A stretch of DNA of 48,883 nt from Brevibacillus fulvus (GTDB lineage: Bacteria; Bacillota; Bacilli; Brevibacillales; Brevibacillaceae). Below, in pieces: positions 38,325-46,892 of the stretch (position 1 is the stretch's first letter; each line of letters starts with the position of its first letter). The stretch is taken from positions 1-48,883 of the forward strand of contig NZ_JAFBEB010000020.1 of NCBI RefSeq assembly GCF_016908525.1, given 5' to 3'. A program made the translations under genes and the position numbers. The notes under the pieces were generated by a model. That model searched no databases, was not told the DNA's origin, and saw nothing but the letters and a program-made list of their open reading frames with translations.

Positions 38325-38370
38325 AACAAAAAAGGACTGCAATCTACTGTTGAGCAGTAGATCACAGTCC
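38325..38370 (-). terminator. Terminator upstream of the ardA row
   Basis: On the minus strand GGACTG(TG)ATCTACTG and CAGTAGAT(TG)CAGTCC form a long stem followed by TTTTTTGTTTG. It separates the second XRE regulator from ardA, or acts as an ardA leader attenuator. Confidence 0.8.
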
Positions 38371-38476
38371 ATATGAAACCGGGTGGGGCATGAAACGGCA
38401 TGTCCCCCCCCTTGTATTCTGTGTTGTGGAACCGGGGGGAATTTGTGTGATTTTTTGCATTGAATAGGCTCTTTTA

Positions 38477-38830
38477 TTAATCGTTATCCACAGTTTTTAC
38501 AAACTCTTGAGCCACATTCCTAATAAATCTTACTTCATCGATGCGTCTTTCTTGTAACAAAGCTCGAAGGGACTCTATGATCATCCTCTTCTCTATCAAG
38601 TCATTTTCAATGTCTGTACTGTTAAAGTTGAAAAGTTCAATGGGAGCAATCTCTAGCGAGGTAATAATTTTTTCCAATGTCTCCAATGAAATGTTTCGTT
38701 CGCCTCGTTCAACGTCGCTAATATAACTTAATTGGAGGTTGGATTTTTCCGCCAGTGTCTGTTGTGTTAATCCTTTTGCTTTTCTTATATATCGAATTTG
38801 CTCGCCAACCAGTTTAAGAAAATCGGACAT
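38477..38830 (-). CDS. XRE-family transcriptional regulator (117 aa)
   Basis: The N-terminal two thirds is a Cro/C1-type helix-turn-helix (about 8-65: IRYIRKAKGLTQQTLAEKSNLQLSYISDVERGERNISLETLEKI). A helical tail follows. The ATG lies 8 bases after AGAGGTG. It is divergent from the Sel1-repeat gene with a 228-base intergenic region carrying a consensus promoter, so it most likely controls that gene and itself. Confidence 0.88.
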   Translation of the reverse strand: MSDFLKLVGEQIRYIRKAKGLTQQTLAEKSNLQLSYISDVERGERNISLETLEKIITSLEIAPIELFNFNSTDIENDLIEKRMIIESLRALLQERRIDEVRFIRNVAQEFVKTVDND

Positions 38831-38904
38831 CTTAATCACCTCTCTGCTTATAGAGTAGAGAATGGTGATTGTCATATCTTTACCATTAAATTAGACGTTA
38901 TAGT

Positions 38905-38933
38905 TTGAAAATAAACTTATAAGTAAATATAAT
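38905..38933 (+). promoter_or_regulatory. Consensus sigma-A promoter of the Sel1-repeat gene
   Basis: TTGAAA and TATAAT are separated by exactly 17 bases. Nearby AATGGT...ACCATT (38861-38888 region) and two TACCATG copies after 38940 are candidate operator sequences. The leader is about 120 bases long. Confidence 0.75.
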
Positions 38934-39058
38934 GAATGTTGTACCATGTTTTACCATGATTCAACACAATTTTTATCCAGGACGACAATAACTGCATTAT
39001 TTGCATTTCCTTTTTGATTGTGGTAATCGCTATATGCTATCGAGGGGGATCTAATATC

Positions 39059-41065
39059 TTGAGTGATATGTTGTTTGAGGGCGTACAGTTTGATGAAGTT
39101 GATAGCTTTTGCAAAAAGAATTTCTCTGATGATTTTAGAGAGCGGATTCGCATGATAATCGCGGCACAAATCCATCACGAAAAGTCGTTTGAAGTGCAAG
39201 GAGAGCATTACTACATGACACGAATAAAACTTTACAACTTCATCAACCGCGGGTTAGAACAAGGCGAGCAAATGACGGAAGAGTTGTTTGTTTTTTTCAA
39301 TACACAAGAGGACAGAAGAAGGGAAATCCGCAAAAACTACGAGCAGTACAAGGGATATGGTAGAGCTTTTTTGCGTGAAGCTGGCAACTGGTTAAACTAC
39401 AATTTGCGGCTTGGCAAAGGTGTCTTTGAGATGGGAGTGTATGAAGACGCGGTATGGTTATTGTATCGAATTAATAGCAAAGATATTTCTACTCTAATTG
39501 GAGCATCATATTCATCAGATAGGGATAATATTCCGCAAAAAGAACTACGGAAAGCTGTTACTACCACTGAAGCACTAAAAGAAACGGAGGGAACAGAAGA
39601 GGACCTCGAACAAGGAATCCTCAACAATCTGAAGAAGATGGATGAAATCCGCAACATCAAAGATCTCAGCATTTCGCGACGATTAAAGATGATTCAGGCT
39701 CTGCAAGAAGAAAATGATGGAAAACGGGATGCCATAAATAAACTGCGCAAATTATCCGTTATACGACCTGAGGACTTAGGCAATTATTTCGCTGTTGATC
39801 TTATGAAGAAAGCAGAAATACAAAAGAACGAGACAAAACAGAAGATGGAATCAATTACTCTTCCTAATCTGCAAAAAATGAATGAGATAAGAAAGAGCAA
39901 AATGCCCCAAAGCAAAAATGTCGAAACGAAAAACAAATTAGCAGATGAGAATACATGTACTCGCGAATTCTTTGAATCTCCTTTATCCTTGATGGATGCG
40001 AAGACAAATAAACAAAACGATCAAAAATCTGACTCCATTAGAAAAGCGGCTTTTATTCCTGAAGAATCAAAAGGAGAAGTAAAGAATGAACTATCGCCTG
40101 AAGAAATCGGGAAAATGATGATTGCAATTCGTACCGACAAAACCCTTTCTCATTCGGAGAAGTTAGAGAAATTACGAAAGTTGGCTGATCAGAGTATGGC
40201 TTATATCTTTGACAAAGATAGTAACACCACAATAAATGCATACAATGGCGATAAAGTTGCTCAATACAATCTCGGAGTATCGTATGAGCAGGGAATTGAT
40301 GTTGAAAATGATATTAATCAAGCAAAGTATTGGTATACGAAATCTGCCAATCAAGGATATGCACCTGCTCAAATTGCGTTGGCGGATATTTATTATTTTA
40401 ATGAAAAAAAATATCAAGATGCTCTCTACTGGTATTCAAAGCAAACAGAAGATGAATATGCACTTGAAAAATGCGCTGTTATCTATTTAAAGGGTTTAAT
40501 CGGAACAGTACAAATAGATAAGGCAAACGAATATTTCATAAAGTCAGCGGATTACGGTAACTGTAACGCTCAATATTGGTTAAGCATTAATTACTTAGAA
40601 GGAAAAAATGGATTGCCCCAAAACATTGATCTTGCCTACAAGTATGCGTTAATGGCATACCAAAAGGGTAATGTTAAGGCTACCTACATATTAGGACAGC
40701 TTCACAATATGAATAAATTCGCTGATACGAATGCCTCATTTAAATATTTTAAAGAGGGGGCTGAAAAAGGGGTGGTATTATGTCAGGTCGAGCTAGCATG
40801 GTACTACCTCAGAGGATATGGCACTACTCGCGATTGGCAGAAAAGTGAGTATTGGTACAGAATAGCCGCAGATAATGGAAACGATTATGCTAAACACGTT
40901 ATTAATGAAATGGAGAAGTATAAGGACTCAGGTTGTCAAGAATGTGGTTGTCCATGGATCATTTCAGTTGAAAGCGAAGTATATGATTATGAAGATGGTA
41001 ATTTCATTAGATTTGAAACCCAACAATACTGTCAAGCATGTGATCAACGATATTTTACTACTTGA
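39059..41065 (+). CDS. Sel1-repeat protein with novel N-terminal region and C-terminal zinc site
   Basis: The product is about 668 residues. The first ~155 residues form an alpha-rich domain I do not recognise (LFEGVQFDEVDSFCKK, HHEKSFEVQGEHYYMTRIKL, LREAGNWLNYNLRLGKG). A charged, low-complexity linker follows (about 165-390, KKMDEIRNIK, NLQKMNEIRKSK). Sel1-like repeats fill about 395-615 (AQYNLGVSYEQG, AKYWYTKSANQGYAPAQIALADIYY, AQYWLSINYLEGKNG, CQVELAWYYLRGYGTTRDWQKSEYWY). It ends with CQECGC...CQAC, a probable zinc ribbon. TTG at 39059 fits GAGGGGG; ATG at 39068 is an alternative. No enzyme motif is visible. It stands between an XRE regulator and restriction genes. Confidence 0.75.
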   Translation: MSDMLFEGVQFDEVDSFCKKNFSDDFRERIRMIIAAQIHHEKSFEVQGEHYYMTRIKLYNFINRGLEQGEQMTEELFVFFNTQEDRRREIRKNYEQYKGYGRAFLREAGNWLNYNLRLGKGVFEMGVYEDAVWLLYRINSKDISTLIGASYSSDRDNIPQKELRKAVTTTEALKETEGTEEDLEQGILNNLKKMDEIRNIKDLSISRRLKMIQALQEENDGKRDAINKLRKLSVIRPEDLGNYFAVDLMKKAEIQKNETKQKMESITLPNLQKMNEIRKSKMPQSKNVETKNKLADENTCTREFFESPLSLMDAKTNKQNDQKSDSIRKAAFIPEESKGEVKNELSPEEIGKMMIAIRTDKTLSHSEKLEKLRKLADQSMAYIFDKDSNTTINAYNGDKVAQYNLGVSYEQGIDVENDINQAKYWYTKSANQGYAPAQIALADIYYFNEKKYQDALYWYSKQTEDEYALEKCAVIYLKGLIGTVQIDKANEYFIKSADYGNCNAQYWLSINYLEGKNGLPQNIDLAYKYALMAYQKGNVKATYILGQLHNMNKFADTNASFKYFKEGAEKGVVLCQVELAWYYLRGYGTTRDWQKSEYWYRIAADNGNDYAKHVINEMEKYKDSGCQECGCPWIISVESEVYDYEDGNFIRFETQQYCQACDQRYFTT

Positions 41066-41652
41066 ATAAATACGAGGGGAATTAGAAATCCAAAAAGTAT
41101 TTAGAGCAAGGTTACATTTACAAAATTGACGGGGTAAATATAAGTGAAATGATTAGAAATGAATAAATCACTATTAGAAGTGGTACTAATCCAGAAAGTT
41201 GACTTTTTCATAAACTTAAGCCCAATACGATGTGCAAAAATAATTGGCGCTGAACTTTAAGCGAGAAACTGGGCGATACTTGAGATAAAGGGATGTGTAA
41301 CTGTCGTATCGCCGGAGGCGGCCCAAGTAATGCTAATACAGACCGATCAAACCCCTGAATCTGTTCTTCAATTACTACGATAAGTAAATCGAGGAGGTGG
41401 AAATAGAAGTCATTCCGAAATACAGTAGCATATTTGATAGATCTGATAGGTATGGGTTCATATAACCATGCCTTTTGTGTTTTGTGAATGTGAAGAACAG
41501 ACCCTCATATGTCTAAAGAAATTATACCAAGGTAAAATCAGAAATCATTTACATGCTTATCAGATTATCAGTAAAATTGTAGCAATAGTCCTACTTCCAA
41601 ATAAATCATTGGAAGTTTGGAGATTGGTGCTTTATTGTTGGAGGTAACATTC
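41066..41652 (+). other. Gene-poor stretch with possible gene fragments
   Basis: No intact gene is seen. An open segment ending at about 41383 reads ILEIKGCVTVVSPEAAQVML...QLLR and looks protein-like, and another short one follows at 41390-41466 (EVEIEVIPKYSSIFDRSD). Neither has a proper start with ribosome binding site. They may be remains of decayed genes. Confidence 0.4.
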
Positions 41653-42267
41653 ATGAGTGATTACTATGCAGTATTCGGCAAAGAAAAAGGGACGCTAGTC
41701 GAACAAAAAGGCAAGCGCTACTTCCATGGCAAGACTTTAGGGTATATAGAAATAAAGTGTGATGATATGGTGGATTTTTCTCGTGATGGAGAATGGGTTC
41801 CACATCAATATAATGGAGACAGCTTTGTTAAAGATCAGTCTGTAATCCAATTTTCAATAGGGGATGAAGTTAGATATCACAGATCAATCGACCCATTTCT
41901 GAAGGAACGGCTGGATCAGATACTGCATCCTGAATCATTCCGAAAGTTAATAAGCAAGTTATACTCCATCCAACAACTCACTTTATTTGATTGTATTCTG
42001 TTTAGACATTCAGGTGATTGGTTTGAAGAAGGCAATCATTTTTTCTTTTTTGAAAATAGCGATGCCTATTGTTCAGTCCATCATTATTATAAGCGCATAG
42101 AGAATGAGGATATCCCGGGTGGCTATAGCTATGTTTTCGATCAATTTGAGTTTATTACAATGGATGGACAGCGATTTACAGAGACTTATGAAAAAAAGAA
42201 CGAATCAAATGATGATGAAACGGTTAGAGAGATGAAGAATGAGGCATGGGGTGGTGCAGATGAATGA
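41653..42267 (+). CDS. Hypothetical protein (204 aa), first of the nuclease gene row
   Basis: The product is soluble, with a beta-rich first half (VFGKEKGTLVEQKGKRYFHGKTLGYIEIK) and a helical middle (LKERLDQILHPESFRKLISKL). The pattern YSIQQLTLFDCILF and ENSDAYCSVHHYY faintly recalls the DUF2777 proteins of Bacillus; this is not certain. The ATG is 7 bases after GGAGG. Its end overlaps the start of the following nuclease gene by eight bases, so the two are expressed together. Confidence 0.7.
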   Translation: MSDYYAVFGKEKGTLVEQKGKRYFHGKTLGYIEIKCDDMVDFSRDGEWVPHQYNGDSFVKDQSVIQFSIGDEVRYHRSIDPFLKERLDQILHPESFRKLISKLYSIQQLTLFDCILFRHSGDWFEEGNHFFFFENSDAYCSVHHYYKRIENEDIPGGYSYVFDQFEFITMDGQRFTETYEKKNESNDDETVREMKNEAWGGADE

Positions 42268-42691
42268 TGTGACTCAACAATATTTAGCTGATGCAAGAGA
42301 AGTTGTCATTGCTGGAAAATTACTTCTTCAAGGATATACTGTTAGCCGTCCGCTTTCCGGAGCATGCCGGTACGATCTTATTGCTGAGAAGGATGGACGA
42401 TTTATTAAAATACAAGTTAAGAGCTTGAAACGCGATTCTGCCTACAAAAACTCACCACTTCCATATCCCGTATATGTTCTTGAAGCTTACTCATTGAATC
42501 CTGTGAATGGTCAAAAGAAAGGGTATACTCGCATGGAAGTGGATGTAATCGTCGGATACAACCATGAGGAGGATTGTTTTGCCGCTGTCCCATTGGATGA
42601 CTTCAAGGGAAAGTTAAGCGCGGTTGTTCATGCAAAAGAAGGAACTCGCTCTCAATATTTTAATTCGTGGCAGGCTCTGTCGGAAGTGTGA
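42260..42691 (+). CDS. PD-(D/E)XK nuclease-like protein (group I intron endonuclease type)
   Basis: The 143-residue protein matches the short PDDEXK_5 pattern: an N-terminal helix (YLADAREVVIAGKLLLQGY), a hairpin RYDLIAEKDGRFIKIQVKS with candidate active residues Asp39, Gln52 and Lys54, and a beta-rich end. Members cut DNA or are nuclease-derived subunits. It overlaps the upstream gene and is followed 40 bases later by an Mrr-type gene. Confidence 0.75.
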   Translation: MNDVTQQYLADAREVVIAGKLLLQGYTVSRPLSGACRYDLIAEKDGRFIKIQVKSLKRDSAYKNSPLPYPVYVLEAYSLNPVNGQKKGYTRMEVDVIVGYNHEEDCFAAVPLDDFKGKLSAVVHAKEGTRSQYFNSWQALSEV

Positions 42692-42731
42692 TCTTAATAA
42701 TAGCTTTAATACTTTTGGGAGGGATTCACTG

Positions 42732-43718
42732 ATGGTTAAGTGGTGGATGGTACGAGCTGGAGATAGTAATGAATTAATACCTGAATGGTTAGATAAAGAA
42801 GTCGTATCTATCGGATGGAGCAAACTGGGGAACCCCTTAACATATCAAACCAGAGAGAAACTGGTGGAGAAGGCTCATACAGTATTCACGAATGAAAAGC
42901 CCGGAACCCGTATTCAATGGGCAAGTCAGGTTTGGAAGTTTAGCCGAGATATAAAGAAGGAAGATAAAATCATTACATACTCTAAGGAGTCACGTGAATA
43001 TTTAGTTGGTACAGTAACCAATCCATTTTCTCATAATCCTGCTATTATTAGTGATTACTATCCAAATGTAATCGGGGTTCAATGGGATCAAAAGCGTATT
43101 TCACGCGATGATCTTTCACAAGGAGCCAAAAACACACTTGGAGGTATTTCAACAGTATTCCGCGTTGATAGTTGGGCCCAAGAGTTTGAAAGTTTAATGC
43201 AGGGGCAAGGATATACAACGACAACTACTACGCAAGATGATAATGATGACAGTGCAGATAATGAAGTGTTTATCCAACAAGCGATGACTATGCTTGAAGA
43301 CGCAATTGACAAACTTGATGCCTGGCAGATGCAAGACTTGGTCGGTGGTCTATTAGAGGCAATGGGTTACCAGGTGCGGATTAGCCCTAAAGGCCCCGAT
43401 GGCGGTGTCGATATTATTGCTCATCGTGATGCTTTCGGATTCGAAAAGCCTATTATTAAAGTACAAGTAAAGCATCGTAAATCTGCCGCAGGTAGCCCTG
43501 AAATTCAACAACTATTAGGAGCAAACCCAATTGGAGCAAGCAGTCTTTTTGTTTCTACTGGGGGCTTTACACCGTCAGCAAAATCCGTGGCTCAACAGAA
43601 TGGAGTGAAAATGCTAGATCTAACTGAACTGGTTGAGTTAGTTAGTGAGTGGTATGAGAACATGGCAGTTGAAAGAAAGGCTCTATTACCACTTAGAAAG
43701 GTCTATGTTCCAATGTAG
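42732..43718 (+). CDS. Mrr-type restriction endonuclease with N-terminal sensor-like domain
   Basis: The 328-residue protein has two parts. Residues 1-150 form a beta-rich domain (MVKWWMVRAGDSNELIPEW, IGWSKLGNPL, KIITYSKESREYLVGTV) of the kind found fused to restriction nucleases, possibly EVE/PUA-like for modified bases. Residues 190-320 are an Mrr catalytic domain: LEAMGYQVRISPKGPDGGVDIIA with Asp227 and KVQVKH with Gln245 and Lys247, then FVSTGGFTPSAKSVA. It may cut modified foreign DNA (type IV). GGGAGGG precedes the ATG. A terminator follows. Confidence 0.85.
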   Translation: MVKWWMVRAGDSNELIPEWLDKEVVSIGWSKLGNPLTYQTREKLVEKAHTVFTNEKPGTRIQWASQVWKFSRDIKKEDKIITYSKESREYLVGTVTNPFSHNPAIISDYYPNVIGVQWDQKRISRDDLSQGAKNTLGGISTVFRVDSWAQEFESLMQGQGYTTTTTTQDDNDDSADNEVFIQQAMTMLEDAIDKLDAWQMQDLVGGLLEAMGYQVRISPKGPDGGVDIIAHRDAFGFEKPIIKVQVKHRKSAAGSPEIQQLLGANPIGASSLFVSTGGFTPSAKSVAQQNGVKMLDLTELVELVSEWYENMAVERKALLPLRKVYVPM

Positions 43719-43761
43719 AATATTAAGCCGTTGGAGTAACGTAGAACAATATGTTTAGTGG

Positions 43762-43791
43762 AGCTAATATGATTAGCTGATTATTTTTTTT
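43762..43791 (+). terminator. Terminator of the nuclease gene row
   Basis: AGCTAAT and ATTAGCT form a 7-bp stem with a three-base loop, followed by GATTATTTTTTTTC. Confidence 0.8.
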
Positions 43792-43835
43792 CAATATTAA
43801 TTTATGGGGAAGATGTGCTTTCCTTCTCCTGGTTA

Positions 43836-43866
43836 AAGGAGAGGTGTAAATTACCTCTCCTTATTA
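43836..43866 (+). terminator. Second hairpin before the SNF2 operon
   Basis: AAGGAGAGGT and ACCTCTCCTT form a perfect 10-bp stem with GTAAATT loop, followed by ATTATGTT. It may back up the first terminator or lie in the leader. The rest of 43867-44000 shows only weak promoter-like sequence and an ATGCT...AGCAT inverted repeat. Confidence 0.6.
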
Positions 43867-44000
43867 TGTTAAAGGTAACCTTTAGATGAGCTGTTAGTTG
43901 TATACTGGAATAAGTATGCTTCTTATACGAGCATAGGAATAACGGCTTTTTTGTCGAATATTGGAATCAAAAGCAAACTAACAAATGGGTGGTAATGAAG

Positions 44001-46877
44001 ATGAGTACCTCCTTTCACAGTCAATATTTTGCTTATGAACTTACAAAACAGAGTTCTTCTAATTCCGTTGGGCGTTTAAGCCAATCGTTAATTAACGCCA
44101 CTGTAGACCTTAATCCACATCAAGTGGAAGCCGCTCTTTTTGCGTTCCGTTCTCCATTAGAACGAGGAGCTATACTTGCGGATGAGGTAGGACTTGGGAA
44201 AACTATTGAGGCTGGTTTAGTTATTAGTCAGTTATGGGCAGAAAGAAAGAGAAACATCTTAATCATCGTTCCACCGCCCTTAAGAAAACAATGGAATCGT
44301 GAGTTGATTGAGAAGTTCTATATCCCATCCATCATTCTAGAAAATAAAAACTACAATGAATACGTAAACAACGGAAATGTTAATCCGTTCTTTCATAGAG
44401 ATCACGTCGTTATCTGTTCATATCAATTCGCTAGGAACAAAGCAAACGATATTAAAAGAACACCATGGGATGTAATCATTATTGATGAAGCTCATAGGAT
44501 GAGGAATGTATATAAAAAGTCTAATAAAATAGCAAGGATTTTAAGAGATGCAACAAAAGGTGCACCTAAAATTTTACTTACTGCTACGCCCCTCCAAAAC
44601 TCTTTGATGGAGTTATATGGTTTGATTAGTTTTATCGATCCGCATCTTTTTGGGGATGAAACGACATTCCGAAAGCAATTTGGACATGGTACAAAAGAAT
44701 TGTCTAAGCACGACTTTCTAGATTTGAAAAATAGAATAAAGCCTGTGTGTCATCGAACATTAAGACGACAGGTGACAGAGTACGTACCATATACCAAACG
44801 CATCCCAATCGTACAGGAGTTTTTCTCTAGTGCCCTCGAATGGGAGTTATATGAGAAAGTATCATCTTATCTTCAGCGAGATGATATCATGGCTTTACCT
44901 AAGAGTCAGCGGTCATTGATGACTCTAGTGGTGCGCAAGATACTTGCATCGTCCTCGTTTGCAGTCTCTGATACATTACTATCCCTGATCAAACGCCTTG
45001 AGAAACTGATAGACGATGGTTTTACAGAAGAGGATGTTACTTTAGACATTAGTGGAGATGTAGATGAGTTTGATGAGACTGTGGAAGAGTGGGAAGAAGA
45101 TGAAGGTACAGATACCGATAATGATAGTGATCTAATTCAAGGAGTAAATTTACAAAGATTACTTCAAGAGAAGGAAGAGCTATTCTCATACTACCGACTG
45201 GCACAATCAATTACTGAAAATGAAAAAGGGAAAGCTCTGTTGATTGCGTTATCTAAGGGCTTTGAGAAGCTAAGCGAGCTTGGAGCTAATAAGAAGGCAG
45301 TTATTTTTACAGAGTCTCGCAGAACACAACAATACCTTAAAGAAATGCTTGAACAAAACGGTTACGCTGGACAAATTGTTATGTTTAATGGCACGAATAA
45401 TAGCCCAGAAGTAACAGAGATTTATCATAATTGGCTCGAAAAACATAAAGATGATGATCAAATTACGGGGTCAAAAACAGCAGATACAAGAGCGGCACTC
45501 GTGGAGCATTTTCGTGAGAATGCTTCTATTATGATAGCCACTGAATCAGCGGCCGAAGGGATAAACCTTCAATTCTGTAGCCTTGTTGTTAACTATGATC
45601 TCCCTTGGAACCCACAACGCATTGAGCAAAGAATTGGAAGATGCCACAGGTATGGTCAAAAGCATGATGTAGTAGTAATCAACTTTCTGAATCGTAAAAA
45701 TCAAGCTGACCAACGTGTATTTGAGTTGTTATCGCAGAAATTTTGTTTGTTTGAAGGTGTTTTTGGATCTTCGGATGAGGTTTTGGGTTCCCTTGAATCA
45801 GGCGTAGATTTTGAGAAGAGGATTCAACAAATCTACCAAACTTGTAGGTCTTCAGATGAAATTCAAGATGCCTTCAACCAATTGCAATCAGAGTTAGAAG
45901 AACAGATACAATGTAAAATGCAAGAAACAAGAAAGAGTCTCCTTGAGAACTTTGACGATGAAGTCAGAGAGAAGTTAAGGGTTCATTATGAGCAGACAAG
46001 CTTACAAATGAACAAGCTAGAAAGGTATCTCTGGGGACTTTCTGTATTCGAAGGGCAAAGCGAAGCGTTCTTTGACCCAGAGACACTAAGTTTTAATCTT
46101 GTCCAGAACAACGAAAGATATCAGATGATATCGCAGATCAAAAAGAAGAGTCAAGAAGATGGAGCACATCATTACCGTTTAGGACATCCCTTAGCTGAGA
46201 AGTGGATTGAGCGGGCAAAATCTCGTTCATTAACCACTAAGGAAGTTATTTTCCGATACTCTGACTACGAAGGCAGGGTGAGTATCTTATCATCTTTAAT
46301 AGGAAAAGAAGGTTGGCTTTCGCTTGATCTACTACAAGTTGACACTATAGAGAAAGAAGAGTATCTTGTTTTCTCATGCATCGATCAAGAGGGTAATCAA
46401 TTGGAGCAGGATATCTGTGAAAAGATGTTTATTCTGCCTGGCGATGAATGTAATGAGGTGGTATGTCCAGAAGAAACGTCCAAAACCTTAATTAACTTAT
46501 TTGAGCATCAAAAATCAGCAATTTTGAACGAGATTAATGAGCGCGCAAACGAGTTCCTTGACAGTGAGTTAGAGAAACTGGATAAGTGGTCTCAGGACTT
46601 AAAGAATAAGCTTGAAGTTGAGTTAAAGGAGCTTGATCAGAGGATTACACAACTACAAAAAGAATCAAGGCTAACAAGAGTGTTATCTGAGAAGCTTGAG
46701 TTGAACAAGGAAGTCCGGGAACTTGAAAAGAAACGAAACGAGATGAGACGTAGTCTTTACGATGAGCAGGATGAGATCGATCGGCAGAAAGAACAACTTT
46801 TTGTTGAGGTAGAGAAGAAAATACAACAGGATGTAGAGCAAAGACACATTTTTACGATTCGATGGAGAATCGTATAA
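44001..46877 (+). CDS. SNF2-family DEAD/DEAH helicase (defence type)
   Basis: The 958-residue ATPase has the SNF2/RapA helicase core: motif I DEVGLGKT (61-68), motif II DEAH (162-165), motif III LTATPLQNS (about 193-201), an acidic insert (345-378, DEFDETVEEWEEDEGTDTDND), the second RecA domain with FTESRRTQQYLKEML, ATESAAEGINLQF, and motif VI QRIGRCHRYGQ (543-553). The C-terminal 130 residues are a long coiled coil (KELDQRITQLQKESRLTRVL). It likely translocates on double-stranded DNA. ATG at 44001 is 8 bases from GGGTGG. It heads an operon with a Mod and Res gene. It resembles the DrmD helicase of class 1 DISARM in kind, but the companions differ. Confidence 0.9.
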   Translation: MSTSFHSQYFAYELTKQSSSNSVGRLSQSLINATVDLNPHQVEAALFAFRSPLERGAILADEVGLGKTIEAGLVISQLWAERKRNILIIVPPPLRKQWNRELIEKFYIPSIILENKNYNEYVNNGNVNPFFHRDHVVICSYQFARNKANDIKRTPWDVIIIDEAHRMRNVYKKSNKIARILRDATKGAPKILLTATPLQNSLMELYGLISFIDPHLFGDETTFRKQFGHGTKELSKHDFLDLKNRIKPVCHRTLRRQVTEYVPYTKRIPIVQEFFSSALEWELYEKVSSYLQRDDIMALPKSQRSLMTLVVRKILASSSFAVSDTLLSLIKRLEKLIDDGFTEEDVTLDISGDVDEFDETVEEWEEDEGTDTDNDSDLIQGVNLQRLLQEKEELFSYYRLAQSITENEKGKALLIALSKGFEKLSELGANKKAVIFTESRRTQQYLKEMLEQNGYAGQIVMFNGTNNSPEVTEIYHNWLEKHKDDDQITGSKTADTRAALVEHFRENASIMIATESAAEGINLQFCSLVVNYDLPWNPQRIEQRIGRCHRYGQKHDVVVINFLNRKNQADQRVFELLSQKFCLFEGVFGSSDEVLGSLESGVDFEKRIQQIYQTCRSSDEIQDAFNQLQSELEEQIQCKMQETRKSLLENFDDEVREKLRVHYEQTSLQMNKLERYLWGLSVFEGQSEAFFDPETLSFNLVQNNERYQMISQIKKKSQEDGAHHYRLGHPLAEKWIERAKSRSLTTKEVIFRYSDYEGRVSILSSLIGKEGWLSLDLLQVDTIEKEEYLVFSCIDQEGNQLEQDICEKMFILPGDECNEVVCPEETSKTLINLFEHQKSAILNEINERANEFLDSELEKLDKWSQDLKNKLEVELKELDQRITQLQKESRLTRVLSEKLELNKEVRELEKKRNEMRRSLYDEQDEIDRQKEQLFVEVEKKIQQDVEQRHIFTIRWRIV

Positions 46878-46892
46878 GGCAGAGGTGTAATT

